Positions 16,914 to 25,988 of a stretch of 61,537 bases of DNA are shown here, piece by piece. The notes beneath the pieces were generated by a model. That model saw nothing but the letters and a program-made list of their open reading frames with translations. It had not been told where the DNA came from and made no database searches. The stretch comes from UBA287 sp034190325. GTDB taxonomy: Archaea > Thermoplasmatota > UBA186 > UBA287. Each line of letters starts with the position of its first letter. Position 1 is the stretch's first letter. A program made the translations under genes and the position numbers. The DNA lies in contig JAXHST010000081.1 in NCBI GenBank assembly GCA_034190325.1, forward strand, positions 1 to 61,537. The letters run 5' to 3'.

Positions 16914-18152
16914 TTAATCTTTTACCTCTATGGGTATATCCATGAGGTTTAGAAGAGTTGGCATAACGTCTCTGCCCCTTATCCGTCCTATATTACCGTT
17001 TACGCATGAAAGTTCATCAAATTCTTTCACCTCATCTCTCCGTGCGTTTTTTGAAAAGAATAGAATGGGCGAAGCATCACCTGTTATAAGGCCGGTTGCT
17101 GTGGACCTTGTGTAGTCGCTGGTTACGCCTATTGTTGTCTCTTCTCCCACTTCCTGGAGCAGATAACCCAGAGCTGCATCTATGCGCTCTATGGCATCTA
17201 TCTTGCCCTGCACGTCTTTTTCTCTCCCGAATATATCTGACATTTTTATGTGGAGGAGCACAAAATGATAGTTTATCAGCCCTTCAATCACACCCTCCAT
17301 TTTTGCTATCAGATTGGTGTTTTTTCCCCCGGTGGCGCCCTCAACGCCTATGACATCCATCCCGCATAACCTTGAAACTCCCTTCACCAGGTAGTGCCCT
17401 GCAACGCAGGCTCCTTTTACTTTATATTTTTCATTGAAATTTTCTATCTTCGGAACCATCATTGGATCTCTCAGGATTAGAGCATTTGCTGGCAATTTTC
17501 TGCGCAATTTTCTGCGCCTATTGATGTCGCTATCCTTGAGCGTCTTTGTCGCATTTTCTACAAATTCGTTTAATATCTGAGCAGTGGTTTTCGCCTCTTC
17601 ACTACCATTGAGAGACTTGAAATGTGGTATACCTCCATTCGCCATAGCTTTTATCTGATTTGATAGCCCCTTCCCGTGCAGAGCAACTCCGCACTCACTC
17701 GTACCTATGCTCTTAGCTGCGCTTGTCACTTCATCAAAGGAATTGACAGATATGTGCACCCCATTTATATTCATCCCATCTAAGGTGAGCGCTAAAACTT
17801 TTCCCCCTTCTTCAAGTCCAGCATCCGGTTTTATCATCCTTCCTTCATCATCCATGCTGGCAAATGTGCCCCGAAGCGTTAAATCCCCGGGGTTTAGGCT
17901 TGACCCAAGGGCCGCGTTGACTACAGGAGAGAGCCCAGGATAATCTTTCAGATCATAACCGAGGATGGAGAAGATCGATATGGCTTCCCCGGGTTTTATT
18001 CCGGCTCTTATAGGATACATCAGACCATTGATCCCCTTGTTTGCGAGGTCGTTGAGGTTCCTTTTATATGCATACTGGAGAGGTGTCCTGTTGTCAAGCT
18101 TTGGCACAGGCCTGTCTGAAGAACCACTGATGATTATTAGTACGCTATTCAT
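16914..18152 (-). CDS. Archaeal phosphoglycerate mutase (ApgM) homologue with degenerate active site
   Basis: A 412-residue protein aligning with cofactor-independent phosphoglycerate mutase of the archaeal type (alkaline phosphatase fold) from end to end. It shares SDRPVPKL, ILGYD, LVKGVSRLCGMDVIGVEGAT and the C-terminal NIGRIRGRDVMPTLL. The metal and catalytic positions are mostly changed: the start reads IISGSSDRP where active enzymes have LDGxGDRP, PGEAISIFS replaces GSDTAHLS, DIFGRE replaces DAAGHD, TSDYT replaces TGDHS, and ITGDASP replaces HSGDPVP. Only two of the expected acidic ligands remain. It is probably a pseudoenzyme or has a new activity. The start is supported by a TATA-like box 27 nt upstream. 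Confidence 0.85.
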   Translation of the reverse strand: MNSVLIIISGSSDRPVPKLDNRTPLQYAYKRNLNDLANKGINGLMYPIRAGIKPGEAISIFSILGYDLKDYPGLSPVVNAALGSSLNPGDLTLRGTFASMDDEGRMIKPDAGLEEGGKVLALTLDGMNINGVHISVNSFDEVTSAAKSIGTSECGVALHGKGLSNQIKAMANGGIPHFKSLNGSEEAKTTAQILNEFVENATKTLKDSDINRRRKLRRKLPANALILRDPMMVPKIENFNEKYKVKGACVAGHYLVKGVSRLCGMDVIGVEGATGGKNTNLIAKMEGVIEGLINYHFVLLHIKMSDIFGREKDVQGKIDAIERIDAALGYLLQEVGEETTIGVTSDYTRSTATGLITGDASPILFFSKNARRDEVKEFDELSCVNGNIGRIRGRDVMPTLLNLMDIPIEVKD

Positions 18153-18209
18153 CTTTAATTATGTATTGAGTAGTTTATATAAAAAACTTTAGCTTAGATA
18201 GATTCAAAA

Positions 18210-19088
18210 TCAAATGATGCCCGCCTTTTGCAGGACGAGGAGATCCTCTGTAGAAAGCTTCTCTCCCCTCTGGAATCTTGCTAATATTTCCTCTGCCTCT
18301 TTGCCGATCTCCTCTTTCTTTCTCTCATCCACCGCTTTCTTTTTCTTCTTCTTTTCATCCCTTGCTTTTCTTTCGAGCTCATTTATTCTATCGACAAGCT
18401 TTATGTGCTCTTCATGCGCCCTATCTGCTTCTTTTCTAGTCTTTGTTATTTCATCCCTTATGCTCTCAAGTTTGCTCCTTATTTCATCAGCCTGTTTGAA
18501 TACCTCTACCATGTTTTCATGCTCTCTCTGTGCTTCTTCTGAGGTCTCCCTTATCCTTTTATTGAACTCTCTCAAGCTGCTCCTTAACTCTTTTAATTTC
18601 GCGTTTTTTTCGTTTATAACGGTGTTCTGTGAGAGCAGCTCTTCCCTCATTTTGATTTCTCTGTTAAGCTTTGCGACCTCCTCTATGATCTCCCTCTCCT
18701 GTTGAGGGGTTAAAACTGTCGTCATCTGTTTGAACTCAAGTCTCTTCAACCGTTTTTTGAGCGCCCCTATAGTCATGTTGTTTGTTGGGAGTATCTCCCT
18801 TTTGATCCTGGAAATCTCATCGGATAACTCTTTTATACTCGTCAGTATCTTATCCTTCTCTACCCTCAGCTCCTTTACCCTGCCGTTGAACTCATCTCTC
18901 TTGCTTTTGTGCTGAACTGCTTCGTCTATCTTTGTTTTCAGCACCCCTTCGGTCTCATTTCTGGTGCCAATTAGCTCTTTTACCCTGCTGTTGAGTTCAT
19001 CCCTTTTATTCCTGTAAAACTCAGCTTGTCTGTTGAGATCTCCGATCTCCTCCTCAGCTTCCATCCTAACGGTTATGGTTGAAAGCAT
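18210..19088 (-). CDS. Long coiled-coil protein of archaeal type
   Basis: A 292-residue protein that is almost entirely coiled coil, from about residue 8 to 255, rich in Glu, Lys and Arg, with a Lys-rich run (KKKKKK) near 245 and a short globular-looking end (LSTEDLLVLQKAGII). Proteins like this are widespread in archaea and often carry the misleading name phosphoserine phosphatase; no phosphatase motif is present. The role is unknown; structural or ribosome-associated functions have been suggested. The ATG at 19088 lies 25 nt downstream of TTATATATA on the minus strand. An alternative ATG at 19064 would also fit. Confidence 0.75.
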   Translation of the reverse strand: MLSTITVRMEAEEEIGDLNRQAEFYRNKRDELNSRVKELIGTRNETEGVLKTKIDEAVQHKSKRDEFNGRVKELRVEKDKILTSIKELSDEISRIKREILPTNNMTIGALKKRLKRLEFKQMTTVLTPQQEREIIEEVAKLNREIKMREELLSQNTVINEKNAKLKELRSSLREFNKRIRETSEEAQREHENMVEVFKQADEIRSKLESIRDEITKTRKEADRAHEEHIKLVDRINELERKARDEKKKKKKAVDERKKEEIGKEAEEILARFQRGEKLSTEDLLVLQKAGII

Positions 19089-19214
19089 ATTTAAAGATTT
19101 GTTTTACCTATATATAAGATAAGTGCTTTAGATGGTGAAATGGTGTCTTTTTATATGGTAGATACCCGGCGATAGTTTTATCAGATACCTTTTTATTACT
19201 ATATAGTGATAAAA

Positions 19215-19736
19215 ATGGGAAAGCTGAACGGAAAAAAGATAGCGGTTGTGCTGGAAAACGGTTTTGAGGACTCCGAGTTCTACGTGCCTTACAACAGGTT
19301 GAAGGATGAAGGATCTGAGCTTACAATAGTGGGCCTTGAGAGGGGAAAGGTGCTCGAGGGCAAGAGTGAGGGATATAGAGCAGAGGCAGATAGAAGCTTT
19401 GATGAAGTTAAACCAGAGGATTTTGATGCGCTTTTGATACCTGGGGGTTATTCGCCAGACAAGCTGAGAGCTTACGAGAAACCTGTTGACTTTGTAAAGG
19501 GTTTTGAAGGAAAGCCCGTGTTTGCGATATGCCATGGCCCCCAGCTACTGATATCTGCGGGGATGGTTAAGGGTAAAACCGTCACTTCATGGGCTTCTGT
19601 GGCCGTAGACCTCAAGAATGCTGGAGCAAACTGGATTGATAGAGATGTTGTCATTGATGGTAATCTGGTGACATCAAGGAAGCCAGCGGATCTGGGGGCT
19701 TTTGTTGAGGCGATAATAGATATACTAGGAAAGTGA
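19215..19736 (+). CDS. PfpI/DJ-1 family protease or glyoxalase-like protein
   Basis: A 173-residue class I glutamine amidotransferase-like protein. The nucleophile elbow AICHGPQ carries the catalytic Cys followed by His, and the conserved acidic residue lies in ENGFEDSEF near the N terminus. PfpI proteins form hexamers with protease, deglycase or glyoxalase III-like activity against damaged proteins and methylglyoxal. The ATG at 19215 is preferred over a GTG at 19206. TTTTATCA (19170-19177) and TGATAAAA (19206-19213) form a spaced inverted repeat around the promoter, a weak operator candidate. Confidence 0.9.
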   Translation: MGKLNGKKIAVVLENGFEDSEFYVPYNRLKDEGSELTIVGLERGKVLEGKSEGYRAEADRSFDEVKPEDFDALLIPGGYSPDKLRAYEKPVDFVKGFEGKPVFAICHGPQLLISAGMVKGKTVTSWASVAVDLKNAGANWIDRDVVIDGNLVTSRKPADLGAFVEAIIDILGK

Positions 19737-19763
19737 TATAAACAAAAAACTCAATTATAAGAT

Positions 19764-19988
19764 ATGGTTATAGCTTATCTGTTAGCGTTGGTGGAGACCG
19801 GTAAAGAGCACCGGGCAGCGGAGGAGATATTGAAGGTGCAGGGGGTCAAAGAAACTGTAATAACCTACGGTACATGGGATCTTGTCATAAAGATCTCCAC
19901 AGATACTCTGAATGAGCTTGATATGATTATCACAAAGGTAAGGGAGATACCTCTGGTTCAACAAACCGAAACCCTTATAGGCATATAG
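19764..19988 (+). CDS. Stand-alone Lrp/AsnC ligand-binding (RAM) domain protein
   Basis: A 74-residue protein that is only the alpha-beta sandwich effector domain of Lrp/AsnC regulators (MVIAYLLALVETGKEHRAAE, then VITYGTWDLVIKIST and the end VQQTETLIGI). It has no helix-turn-helix. Such proteins form dimers or octamers, bind amino acids, and may modulate full-length Lrp proteins. A TATA-like GATATAAAC about 25 nt upstream suggests its own leaderless transcript. It ends 10 nt before the glycosyltransferase gene, so the two may be read together. Confidence 0.9.
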   Translation: MVIAYLLALVETGKEHRAAEEILKVQGVKETVITYGTWDLVIKISTDTLNELDMIITKVREIPLVQQTETLIGI

Positions 19989-19998
19989 AGGCAGAGTA

Positions 19999-21162
19999 AT
20001 GAAGGTGGGGATGCTCGGCTGGGAATACCCGCCATTCAAGGTTGGTGGACTGAGCATTCACTGCTATGAACTTACCTCAAGGCTTGCAAAGGGCTGCTCT
20101 TCTATAGATTTTTATATGCCTAAGACGGGTCTTAAAATAGTTTCGCCAAGCGAAAAGATAAGAATACTGGAGGTACCGCTCTCAAATGCAGGGATAAATC
20201 CTTATTTCAGGATCTCTGTAGGCAGCAGCCTTGTGGATCTCGAGCTCAACGATTTTTTCAGCGCTGTTGAAGCTTACAATGAGAAGGTTATAGAGTTTTT
20301 CCTTAAGCACAGCAGCGATTGCGATGTAATACACTGTCATGACTGGATAACCCTGGGCGCCGCTGTTGAGCTAAAAAGAATGTTGAAGAAGCCTCTGATT
20401 TTTACTGTTCACAGCACCGAATATGACCGCTCTGCATATTTCTTTCCCATGCAGTGGATAATCGATAGAGAAAGGTTTGGCATGGAGAATGCTGATCGGA
20501 TCATAGCTGTGAGCAAAAGGACGAAAAAACAAATAGAAAAAGAATATGGCATAGATGGTAGCAAAATTGTGGTTGTTCCCAATGGCATTGACTTCTCAAG
20601 ATTTGAGCGTGAAGAAGAGAGAGATTATGAGAGAAAAAACAGGATTCTCTTCGTTGGAAGGGTGACCAGACAGAAGGGATTAACATTTTTTGTGCAGATG
20701 GCAAAGAAGGTTCTTGAAAAGGAGGATTGCAACTTTGCGATCATAGGAAAGGGTGATGAACTTTCTAACTTGATAAAGCTCACTATAGATCTCAAGATCG
20801 CTGATAAATTTTCTTTCTTAGGGTTCCTGCCAGATGAGGAAGTTATCGAATACATGTACAACAGTGATCTCTATGTTCTGCCCAGTGTTTCCGAGCCCTT
20901 CGGTATAAGTGTGCTTGAAGCGATGAGCACGGGTTTGCCGGCTCTTATCTCCAAAAGCACAGGGGTTGGGGAATCACTGATTCACTGCTTTAAGACGGAA
21001 TTCTGGGATGTGAATGATATGGCAGATGTTGCTGTAGCGATTTTGCGCCACAGGTCTATGAGAGAGATCATAGGAAAGAATGGAAAGGCAGAGGCCAGGA
21101 TATACACATGGGAAAGGTGCGCTAATGAGACAAGAAGGGTTTATGAAGAGGTGGTGAGGTAA
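19999..21162 (+). CDS. Glycogen synthase-like glycosyltransferase (GT4/GT5 type)
   Basis: A 387-residue GT-B enzyme. The N-terminal GWEYPPFKVGGLSIH resembles the nucleotide-sugar loop of archaeal glycogen/starch synthases, and the first domain ends with the DCDVIHCHDW motif. The C-terminal domain has ILFVGRVTRQKGL and the donor-site motif SEPFGISVLEAMSTGLPAL with the E-x7-E pattern. It probably builds an alpha-glucan or glycosylates a cytoplasmic acceptor from a nucleotide sugar. Its stop overlaps the start of a GH57 gene by one base (TAATG), so the two are translationally coupled, a pairing expected for glycogen metabolism. Confidence 0.85.
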   Translation: MKVGMLGWEYPPFKVGGLSIHCYELTSRLAKGCSSIDFYMPKTGLKIVSPSEKIRILEVPLSNAGINPYFRISVGSSLVDLELNDFFSAVEAYNEKVIEFFLKHSSDCDVIHCHDWITLGAAVELKRMLKKPLIFTVHSTEYDRSAYFFPMQWIIDRERFGMENADRIIAVSKRTKKQIEKEYGIDGSKIVVVPNGIDFSRFEREEERDYERKNRILFVGRVTRQKGLTFFVQMAKKVLEKEDCNFAIIGKGDELSNLIKLTIDLKIADKFSFLGFLPDEEVIEYMYNSDLYVLPSVSEPFGISVLEAMSTGLPALISKSTGVGESLIHCFKTEFWDVNDMADVAVAILRHRSMREIIGKNGKAEARIYTWERCANETRRVYEEVVR

Positions 21163-22337
21163 TGGTTGATGTGTGTTTTTACTTTGAGGTTCACCAGCCA
21201 GTGAGGTTGAAGCGTCTCTCTGTGTTTGATGAGGTAAAGAAACCCATAGAGAGCTATTTTGACTGGGAAAAGAATAGAGAAATATTTCTGAAGGTGGCTG
21301 AGAAGTGCTACTATCCTGCAACCCATATGTTTCTGGAGCTTCTTGATGAGTATAAGGAGCTAAAGCTATCATTCAGCCTCTCCGGCACCTTTATAGAGCA
21401 GGCAAAGAGATTTGCACCGGACGTGCTAGACCTCTTCAGGGATCTTGTCAAAACAGGAAGGGTTGAGCTTTTGTGCGAGACTTACTACCATTCACTCTGT
21501 GGCCTCTGGGAAAAGCAGGATGAATTTAAGGAACAGCTCGAGCTACATAGAAAAACGATGGAAGAGTTATTCAACGTCAGACCCAGGGTTGTGCGCAACA
21601 CCGAGCTCATATATGATAACCGAATAGCCAGGAGCGTTGCTGATCTCGGCTTTGATGCGATTATAACGGAAGGCATAGAAAAGATCCTTGGCTGGAGAAG
21701 TTCTAACTTCCTGTACAGCTCAGAGGATGAGAGGTTGAGAGTTCTCCTGAAGAACTACAGACTCAGTGATGATATAGCCTTCAGGTTCTCAAATGCTTCC
21801 TGGAATGAATATCCCTTGACAGCTGAGAAGTATGCAGGCTGGATAGCGAAAGCTCCAGGTGATTATGTAGGTTTATTCATGGATTATGAGACATTTGGTG
21901 AGCACCAGTGGAAGGAGACGGGGGTATTTGATTTTATGAGAGCTCTGCCTGAACAGCTTCTTTCAAGGGGTGTGAATTTCCTGAGCCCCAAGGAGGTAGC
22001 ATCCTACGCTCCAAGAGAACCTCTTGATGTGCCCCTCGCAATTTCATGGGCAGATGTGGAGAGGGATGTAAGCGCATGGTTGGACAATGAGATGCAGCAT
22101 GAGTGCTTTAATGAGATCAGAGATCTTGAAGAAGCAATTAAGAGGAAGGGAGATGAAGAGTTATTGCATGTATGGCGTTTGCTCCAGACGAGCGATAATC
22201 TCTATTACATATCCCTCAAAACATTATCTGATGCAGAGGTCCATGCATATTTCAGTCCATATGATAGTCCATACAGGGCTTTTATGAACTACATGAATGC
22301 AATACAGGATCTCAAAAGAAGGGTTATGCAGCCCTAG
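21162..22337 (+). CDS. Family GH57 glycoside hydrolase (alpha-amylase or 4-alpha-glucanotransferase type)
   Basis: A 391-residue GH57 enzyme. The five family motifs are visible: FEVHQPVR near the start, the second with CETYYHSL, the nucleophile in VVRNTELIYDN (Glu near 147), the acid/base Asp in FMDYETFGEHQW (near 239), and the fifth near DNLYYIS at the C terminus. The catalytic barrel covers residues 1-290, followed by a helical domain. It acts on alpha-1,4-glucans in the cytoplasm, as there is no signal peptide. It is coupled to the glycosyltransferase upstream and abuts the convergent pyrH gene. Confidence 0.9.
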   Translation: MVDVCFYFEVHQPVRLKRLSVFDEVKKPIESYFDWEKNREIFLKVAEKCYYPATHMFLELLDEYKELKLSFSLSGTFIEQAKRFAPDVLDLFRDLVKTGRVELLCETYYHSLCGLWEKQDEFKEQLELHRKTMEELFNVRPRVVRNTELIYDNRIARSVADLGFDAIITEGIEKILGWRSSNFLYSSEDERLRVLLKNYRLSDDIAFRFSNASWNEYPLTAEKYAGWIAKAPGDYVGLFMDYETFGEHQWKETGVFDFMRALPEQLLSRGVNFLSPKEVASYAPREPLDVPLAISWADVERDVSAWLDNEMQHECFNEIRDLEEAIKRKGDEELLHVWRLLQTSDNLYYISLKTLSDAEVHAYFSPYDSPYRAFMNYMNAIQDLKRRVMQP

Positions 22338-23009
22338 TCATCCCAAAATGATGGAACCTGAGAAGTTCTCTTTTTCTCCCCTTAGCGCTCTTCTCAGATC
22401 CTCAAGGTTTTTTCCATCAAATACCCAGCATTCCATGTTTGAGCGCTCTATAATCCTCGCACCCAGGAGATCCACCACGCTCTTAGCACCTGCTCTGGCG
22501 CTGTTCTTTGCGACTATTGAAACAAGCTCATTGGCTTTGAGCTCTTTTACCTTTTCTGCGCTTCTGTCGCTCTTCGGATCACCTGTATAAACACCATCAA
22601 CCGATGTTGCGAGCAAAAGCTTCTTTGAGCCCAGCCTCTCAGCCAAAAGTGCTGCCACTGCATCAGTTGTGTGCCCGGGTATGGTGCCCCCCATAACAAC
22701 AAACCTGTGCTCTGCTGTTATGGCTTCATTTATGCTCTCCGCAACCTTAGGGTAGACTTCGCTTCCAAGAGCACAGATCAAAAGATAAGCATTCATCCTT
22801 GTTGCTAATATGCCTATCTCATCCAGCAAAGACTCGTTTGCATCCATTGCTCTCCCCTTCTCTATGTATTTCCTTGCTATCTCCCCCCCTCCAACAACGA
22901 TATAGATCCTATCCTCGACGCTTTTAAGGCATTCTGCCACCTCTCTTATGAACTCTGTATCTATATCCTCTGGGGCCATTATTGATCCGCCGTACGAAAC
23001 AACCAGCAT
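22338..23009 (-). CDS. pyrH: Uridylate kinase (archaeal UMP kinase)
   Basis: An amino-acid-kinase fold protein of about 223 residues that phosphorylates UMP to UDP. Motifs: VVSYGGSIM at the N terminus, YIVVGGGEIARKYI, GGTIPGHTTDAVAA, and the nucleotide-binding LLLATSVDGVYTGDP. Archaeal UMP kinases are this short and lack the GTP-regulated features of bacterial ones. I chose the start at 23009 because the TATA-like TTTATATAA centred near 23032 is 23 nt upstream; an in-frame ATG at 23024 would fall too close to the box. The same A/T-rich region also lies before the divergent prf1. Confidence 0.92.
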   Translation of the reverse strand: MLVVSYGGSIMAPEDIDTEFIREVAECLKSVEDRIYIVVGGGEIARKYIEKGRAMDANESLLDEIGILATRMNAYLLICALGSEVYPKVAESINEAITAEHRFVVMGGTIPGHTTDAVAALLAERLGSKKLLLATSVDGVYTGDPKSDRSAEKVKELKANELVSIVAKNSARAGAKSVVDLLGARIIERSNMECWVFDGKNLEDLRRALRGEKENFSGSIILG

Positions 23010-23066
23010 CATCTGTAATCTCATAATTTATATAAATGATTATCTCTTAAGGGATTTGAAAAGAAG

Positions 23067-24278
23067 ATGGACAATATAGAGGAGTACAGGTTCAAGAAGC
23101 TTATTCAGGAGCTTGAGGACATAAAAGGAAAAGCCACAGAGCTGATATCTCTTTACATACCTCCGGGTAAGGAAATATCTGATGTCGTTGCATACCTTAG
23201 AGACGAGCTCTCACAGTCCTCAAACATAAAGTCAAAAAGCACAAGAAAAAATGTAACCTCGGCGATAGAATCACTCATATCAAGGTTAAGATATTACAGA
23301 ATAGCCCCTGGCAACGGTATCGCCATGTTTGTCGGGCATAAGAGCGCAGAGGCAAACCAGACAGAGATGGTCGCTTATGTTATAGATCCACCGAAACCCA
23401 TTCAATCCTACATCTACAGATGTGACTCCCAATTCTTTCTGGACCCCCTTAAGGAGATGCTCGGGGAAGAAAAGGTATATGGGCTTTTGATCATCGATCG
23501 CAAGGAGGCAACCATAGGATTGTTGAAGGGTAACAGAATAGAAACCGTAGAGGTAATGGAGTCTCTGGTGCCAGGGAAGCATGGTCGAGGAGGTCAATCA
23601 CAGCGAAGGTTTGAAAGGCTCATAGAGATAGCTGCGAATGAGTTCTTCAAGAAGGTAGGGGACAAGGCAAGTGAGGTCTTTCTTAATACGGAAGGCTTGG
23701 AAGGCATAATTGTGGGCGGTCCTGGGCCTACAAAGGATTATTTTTTACAGGGCAACTATCTGCACTATGAAATTGCAAAAAAGATATTTCCAAAGACTTA
23801 TGATACAGGTTATACTGACGAGTATGGGCTGAGAGAGCTTGTGAACAATGCTCAGGAGCTGCTTCAGGAGACGCAGCTAGCAAAGGAGAAAGCACAGTTT
23901 AAAGCCTTTATGGACGAGATAGTCAAAGAAAATGGTTTAGCGGTGTATGGAGAAGAGGAGATAAGGAAATATCTTGATATGGGCGCTCTGGATGTTATAT
24001 TGATCTCTGAGGATATGGACAAGGTCAGGGTTAAAGCAAGATGCCCTCAGTGCGGATATGTTGAAGATAGAACAGCAGATGCGGACGAAGAGCTCTTTTG
24101 CCCCAAATGTGGTGCGCTAATGGACAAAGAGGAGGAAAAAGATCTTCTCGGAGATCTTTTACACAAGGCAAAGGAAAAGAGCACAAGGGTTGAGCTGATA
24201 TCCAGGGATACAGAAGAGGGAGAGATCCTGGCCAAGGGCTTCGGTGGTATGGGAGCCATAGCGAGATTTAAGGTATGA
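23067..24278 (+). CDS. prf1: Archaeal peptide chain release factor aRF1
   Basis: A 403-residue class I release factor recognising all three stop codons. The N domain carries SNIKSKSTRKN (NIKS near 52-55) and YRCDSQF for stop-codon reading. The M domain has KHGRGGQSQRRF with the GGQ tripeptide near 174 that triggers peptidyl-tRNA hydrolysis. The C domain binds ABCE1 or aEF1A and includes a zinc ribbon, CPQCGY and CPKCG. The length is normal for archaea. It precedes argS by 46 nt on the same strand. Confidence 0.97.
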   Translation: MDNIEEYRFKKLIQELEDIKGKATELISLYIPPGKEISDVVAYLRDELSQSSNIKSKSTRKNVTSAIESLISRLRYYRIAPGNGIAMFVGHKSAEANQTEMVAYVIDPPKPIQSYIYRCDSQFFLDPLKEMLGEEKVYGLLIIDRKEATIGLLKGNRIETVEVMESLVPGKHGRGGQSQRRFERLIEIAANEFFKKVGDKASEVFLNTEGLEGIIVGGPGPTKDYFLQGNYLHYEIAKKIFPKTYDTGYTDEYGLRELVNNAQELLQETQLAKEKAQFKAFMDEIVKENGLAVYGEEEIRKYLDMGALDVILISEDMDKVRVKARCPQCGYVEDRTADADEELFCPKCGALMDKEEEKDLLGDLLHKAKEKSTRVELISRDTEEGEILAKGFGGMGAIARFKV

Positions 24279-24324
24279 GCAGAAGAGAAGAAGACAGAGT
24301 ACGGAAGGAGTGTGATGCTGGAAT

Positions 24325-25980
24325 ATGAGCGAGGAGAGAGATCCACTGGAGTGCTTTCATGAGGAGATAAGAACTCTTCTGGGGGGAACAGAGGTAAGGT
24401 TGATAAAAGCTCCAGAGGGCAAGGGGGATGCAGCATTTGCCTGTTTTCCCTTAGCCAAGCAGGAAAAGAAGGATCCTGCGGCTATAGCAACGGAGCTGGC
24501 AGAAAGGATAATGGGCAAGGAGAGAAAATGGGTTAAAGAGTGCAGGAGCGAAGGGGGATATCTCAATTTCTTTGTAGATGAGAATTGTCTGGCAAGAGCG
24601 GTTTTTGATGGGGTGGAGAGCAAACTGTTCGGTAGAGGACAGAAGAAGAAAGAGAAGGTGCTTCTGGAGCATACAAGTGCAAACCCCACAGGCCCCTTGC
24701 ATGTAGGTAGGGCCAGAAACCCGATAATAGGCGACACTTTAGCGAGAATAATGCGCTTCAATGGCTATGATGTTACAACAGAATACTATGTGGATGACGC
24801 AGGTATGCAGGTGGCTATGCTTGCGTGGGGTGTAAAGAACTGTTTTGAAGAGAGCAGAGAAGAGAAGATAGATCATAGACTTGTAGCATGCTATCAACAG
24901 GCTGCAAAGCTAAGGGAAGAAAATCCAGAGGTTGACAGAGAGATAAGGGAGCTGTTGGAGAGATACGAAGAGGGAGAGACAGAGGCTGTGCAGGAGATGG
25001 AGGAAACTTACAAAAAGGTTCTTGATGGAATAGTGAAGAGCCTTGGAGATATAAATGTTTATATAGACTCTTTTGTTAAGGAGAGCACTTTTCTACGCAG
25101 CGGGGAGGTTGGCAGGGTTATAGGGCTGTTGAAGCCTTATGCACAGGTCAAAGATGGGGCTCTGTGCATCGATCTAAAACCACACCCATTCTTTCTAACA
25201 AGGAGTGATGGCACAACCCTCTATCTCACCAGAGATATAGCCTATCATATAGATAAGTTCAGAAGGTGTGACATAGCTATCAACATTCTCGGGGAAGATC
25301 ACAAGCTTGAGTCAGAGCAGCTTGCCATAGCTCTGAGGCTGCTAAAGCAGAGAGCACCAGAGGTAATATTCTACGCTTTTATATCGCTGCCAGAGGGCAA
25401 GATGTCAACGAGAAGGAAGAGAGTCGTCTACCTGGATGATCTCATAGATGAGTCTATAGCGAGGGCAAAAGAAGAGGTTCTAAAGCGGAGAAGCGATCTG
25501 GATGATGAAAAGCTTGGCAGGATTGCTAGGGCCGTTGGCATAGGAGCTGTGAGATATAACATAATAAAGGTTCAGGCTTCAAAGCCGATAAAGTTCAGAT
25601 GGGAGGATGCCTTGAATATGGAGGGTAATAGTGCTCCTTTTCTTCAGTATTCTTATGCCAGAGCGAGGAGCATACTCAGAAAGGCAGGAGATCTTAAAAA
25701 GAATGTAAGTGTTGAGATTGCAGAGCCAGAGGAGAGAAAACTTGCACTCAGGATAGCAGAGCTCCCTCAGGTTGTTAAGGGCGCTGCAGAGCAGAGAGCC
25801 CCGCACCTTCTGGCAGAGTACCTTCTAGCGCTCGCCTCTGATTTCAATGTGTTCTACACACAGTGCCCCGTTCTGAAGACCAGGGTTAAAGAGCAGAGAG
25901 TTGCGCTTGTTGATGCTTTTGCCTATGTTATGAAGAGTGGTTTGGAGCTCCTTGGAGTTGAAGCTCTCGAAGAAATGTGA
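24325..25980 (+). CDS. argS: Arginyl-tRNA synthetase
   Basis: A 551-residue class I synthetase charging tRNA-Arg. An N-terminal Add-1-like domain (residues 1-100) binds the tRNA D-loop. The HIGH-type motif is HVGRARN near residue 127, after TSANPTGPL. The KMSKS-type loop is KMSTRRK near 359. The C-terminal DALR anticodon-binding domain contains PFLQYSYARARSI and ends with FNVFYTQCPVL. The ATG at 24325 gives the family N terminus; a gap of 46 nt from prf1 suggests one transcript. A convergent pseudogene follows. Confidence 0.96.
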   Translation: MSEERDPLECFHEEIRTLLGGTEVRLIKAPEGKGDAAFACFPLAKQEKKDPAAIATELAERIMGKERKWVKECRSEGGYLNFFVDENCLARAVFDGVESKLFGRGQKKKEKVLLEHTSANPTGPLHVGRARNPIIGDTLARIMRFNGYDVTTEYYVDDAGMQVAMLAWGVKNCFEESREEKIDHRLVACYQQAAKLREENPEVDREIRELLERYEEGETEAVQEMEETYKKVLDGIVKSLGDINVYIDSFVKESTFLRSGEVGRVIGLLKPYAQVKDGALCIDLKPHPFFLTRSDGTTLYLTRDIAYHIDKFRRCDIAINILGEDHKLESEQLAIALRLLKQRAPEVIFYAFISLPEGKMSTRRKRVVYLDDLIDESIARAKEEVLKRRSDLDDEKLGRIARAVGIGAVRYNIIKVQASKPIKFRWEDALNMEGNSAPFLQYSYARARSILRKAGDLKKNVSVEIAEPEERKLALRIAELPQVVKGAAEQRAPHLLAEYLLALASDFNVFYTQCPVLKTRVKEQRVALVDAFAYVMKSGLELLGVEALEEM

Positions 25981-25988
25981 TCAGCTCT

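Noticed and set aside
19170..19213. TTTTATCA and TGATAAAA as an operator at the pfpI promoter
   Set aside because: The arms are A/T-rich, 28 nt apart and overlap promoter-like sequence, so chance is likely. Mentioned only within the gene entry.
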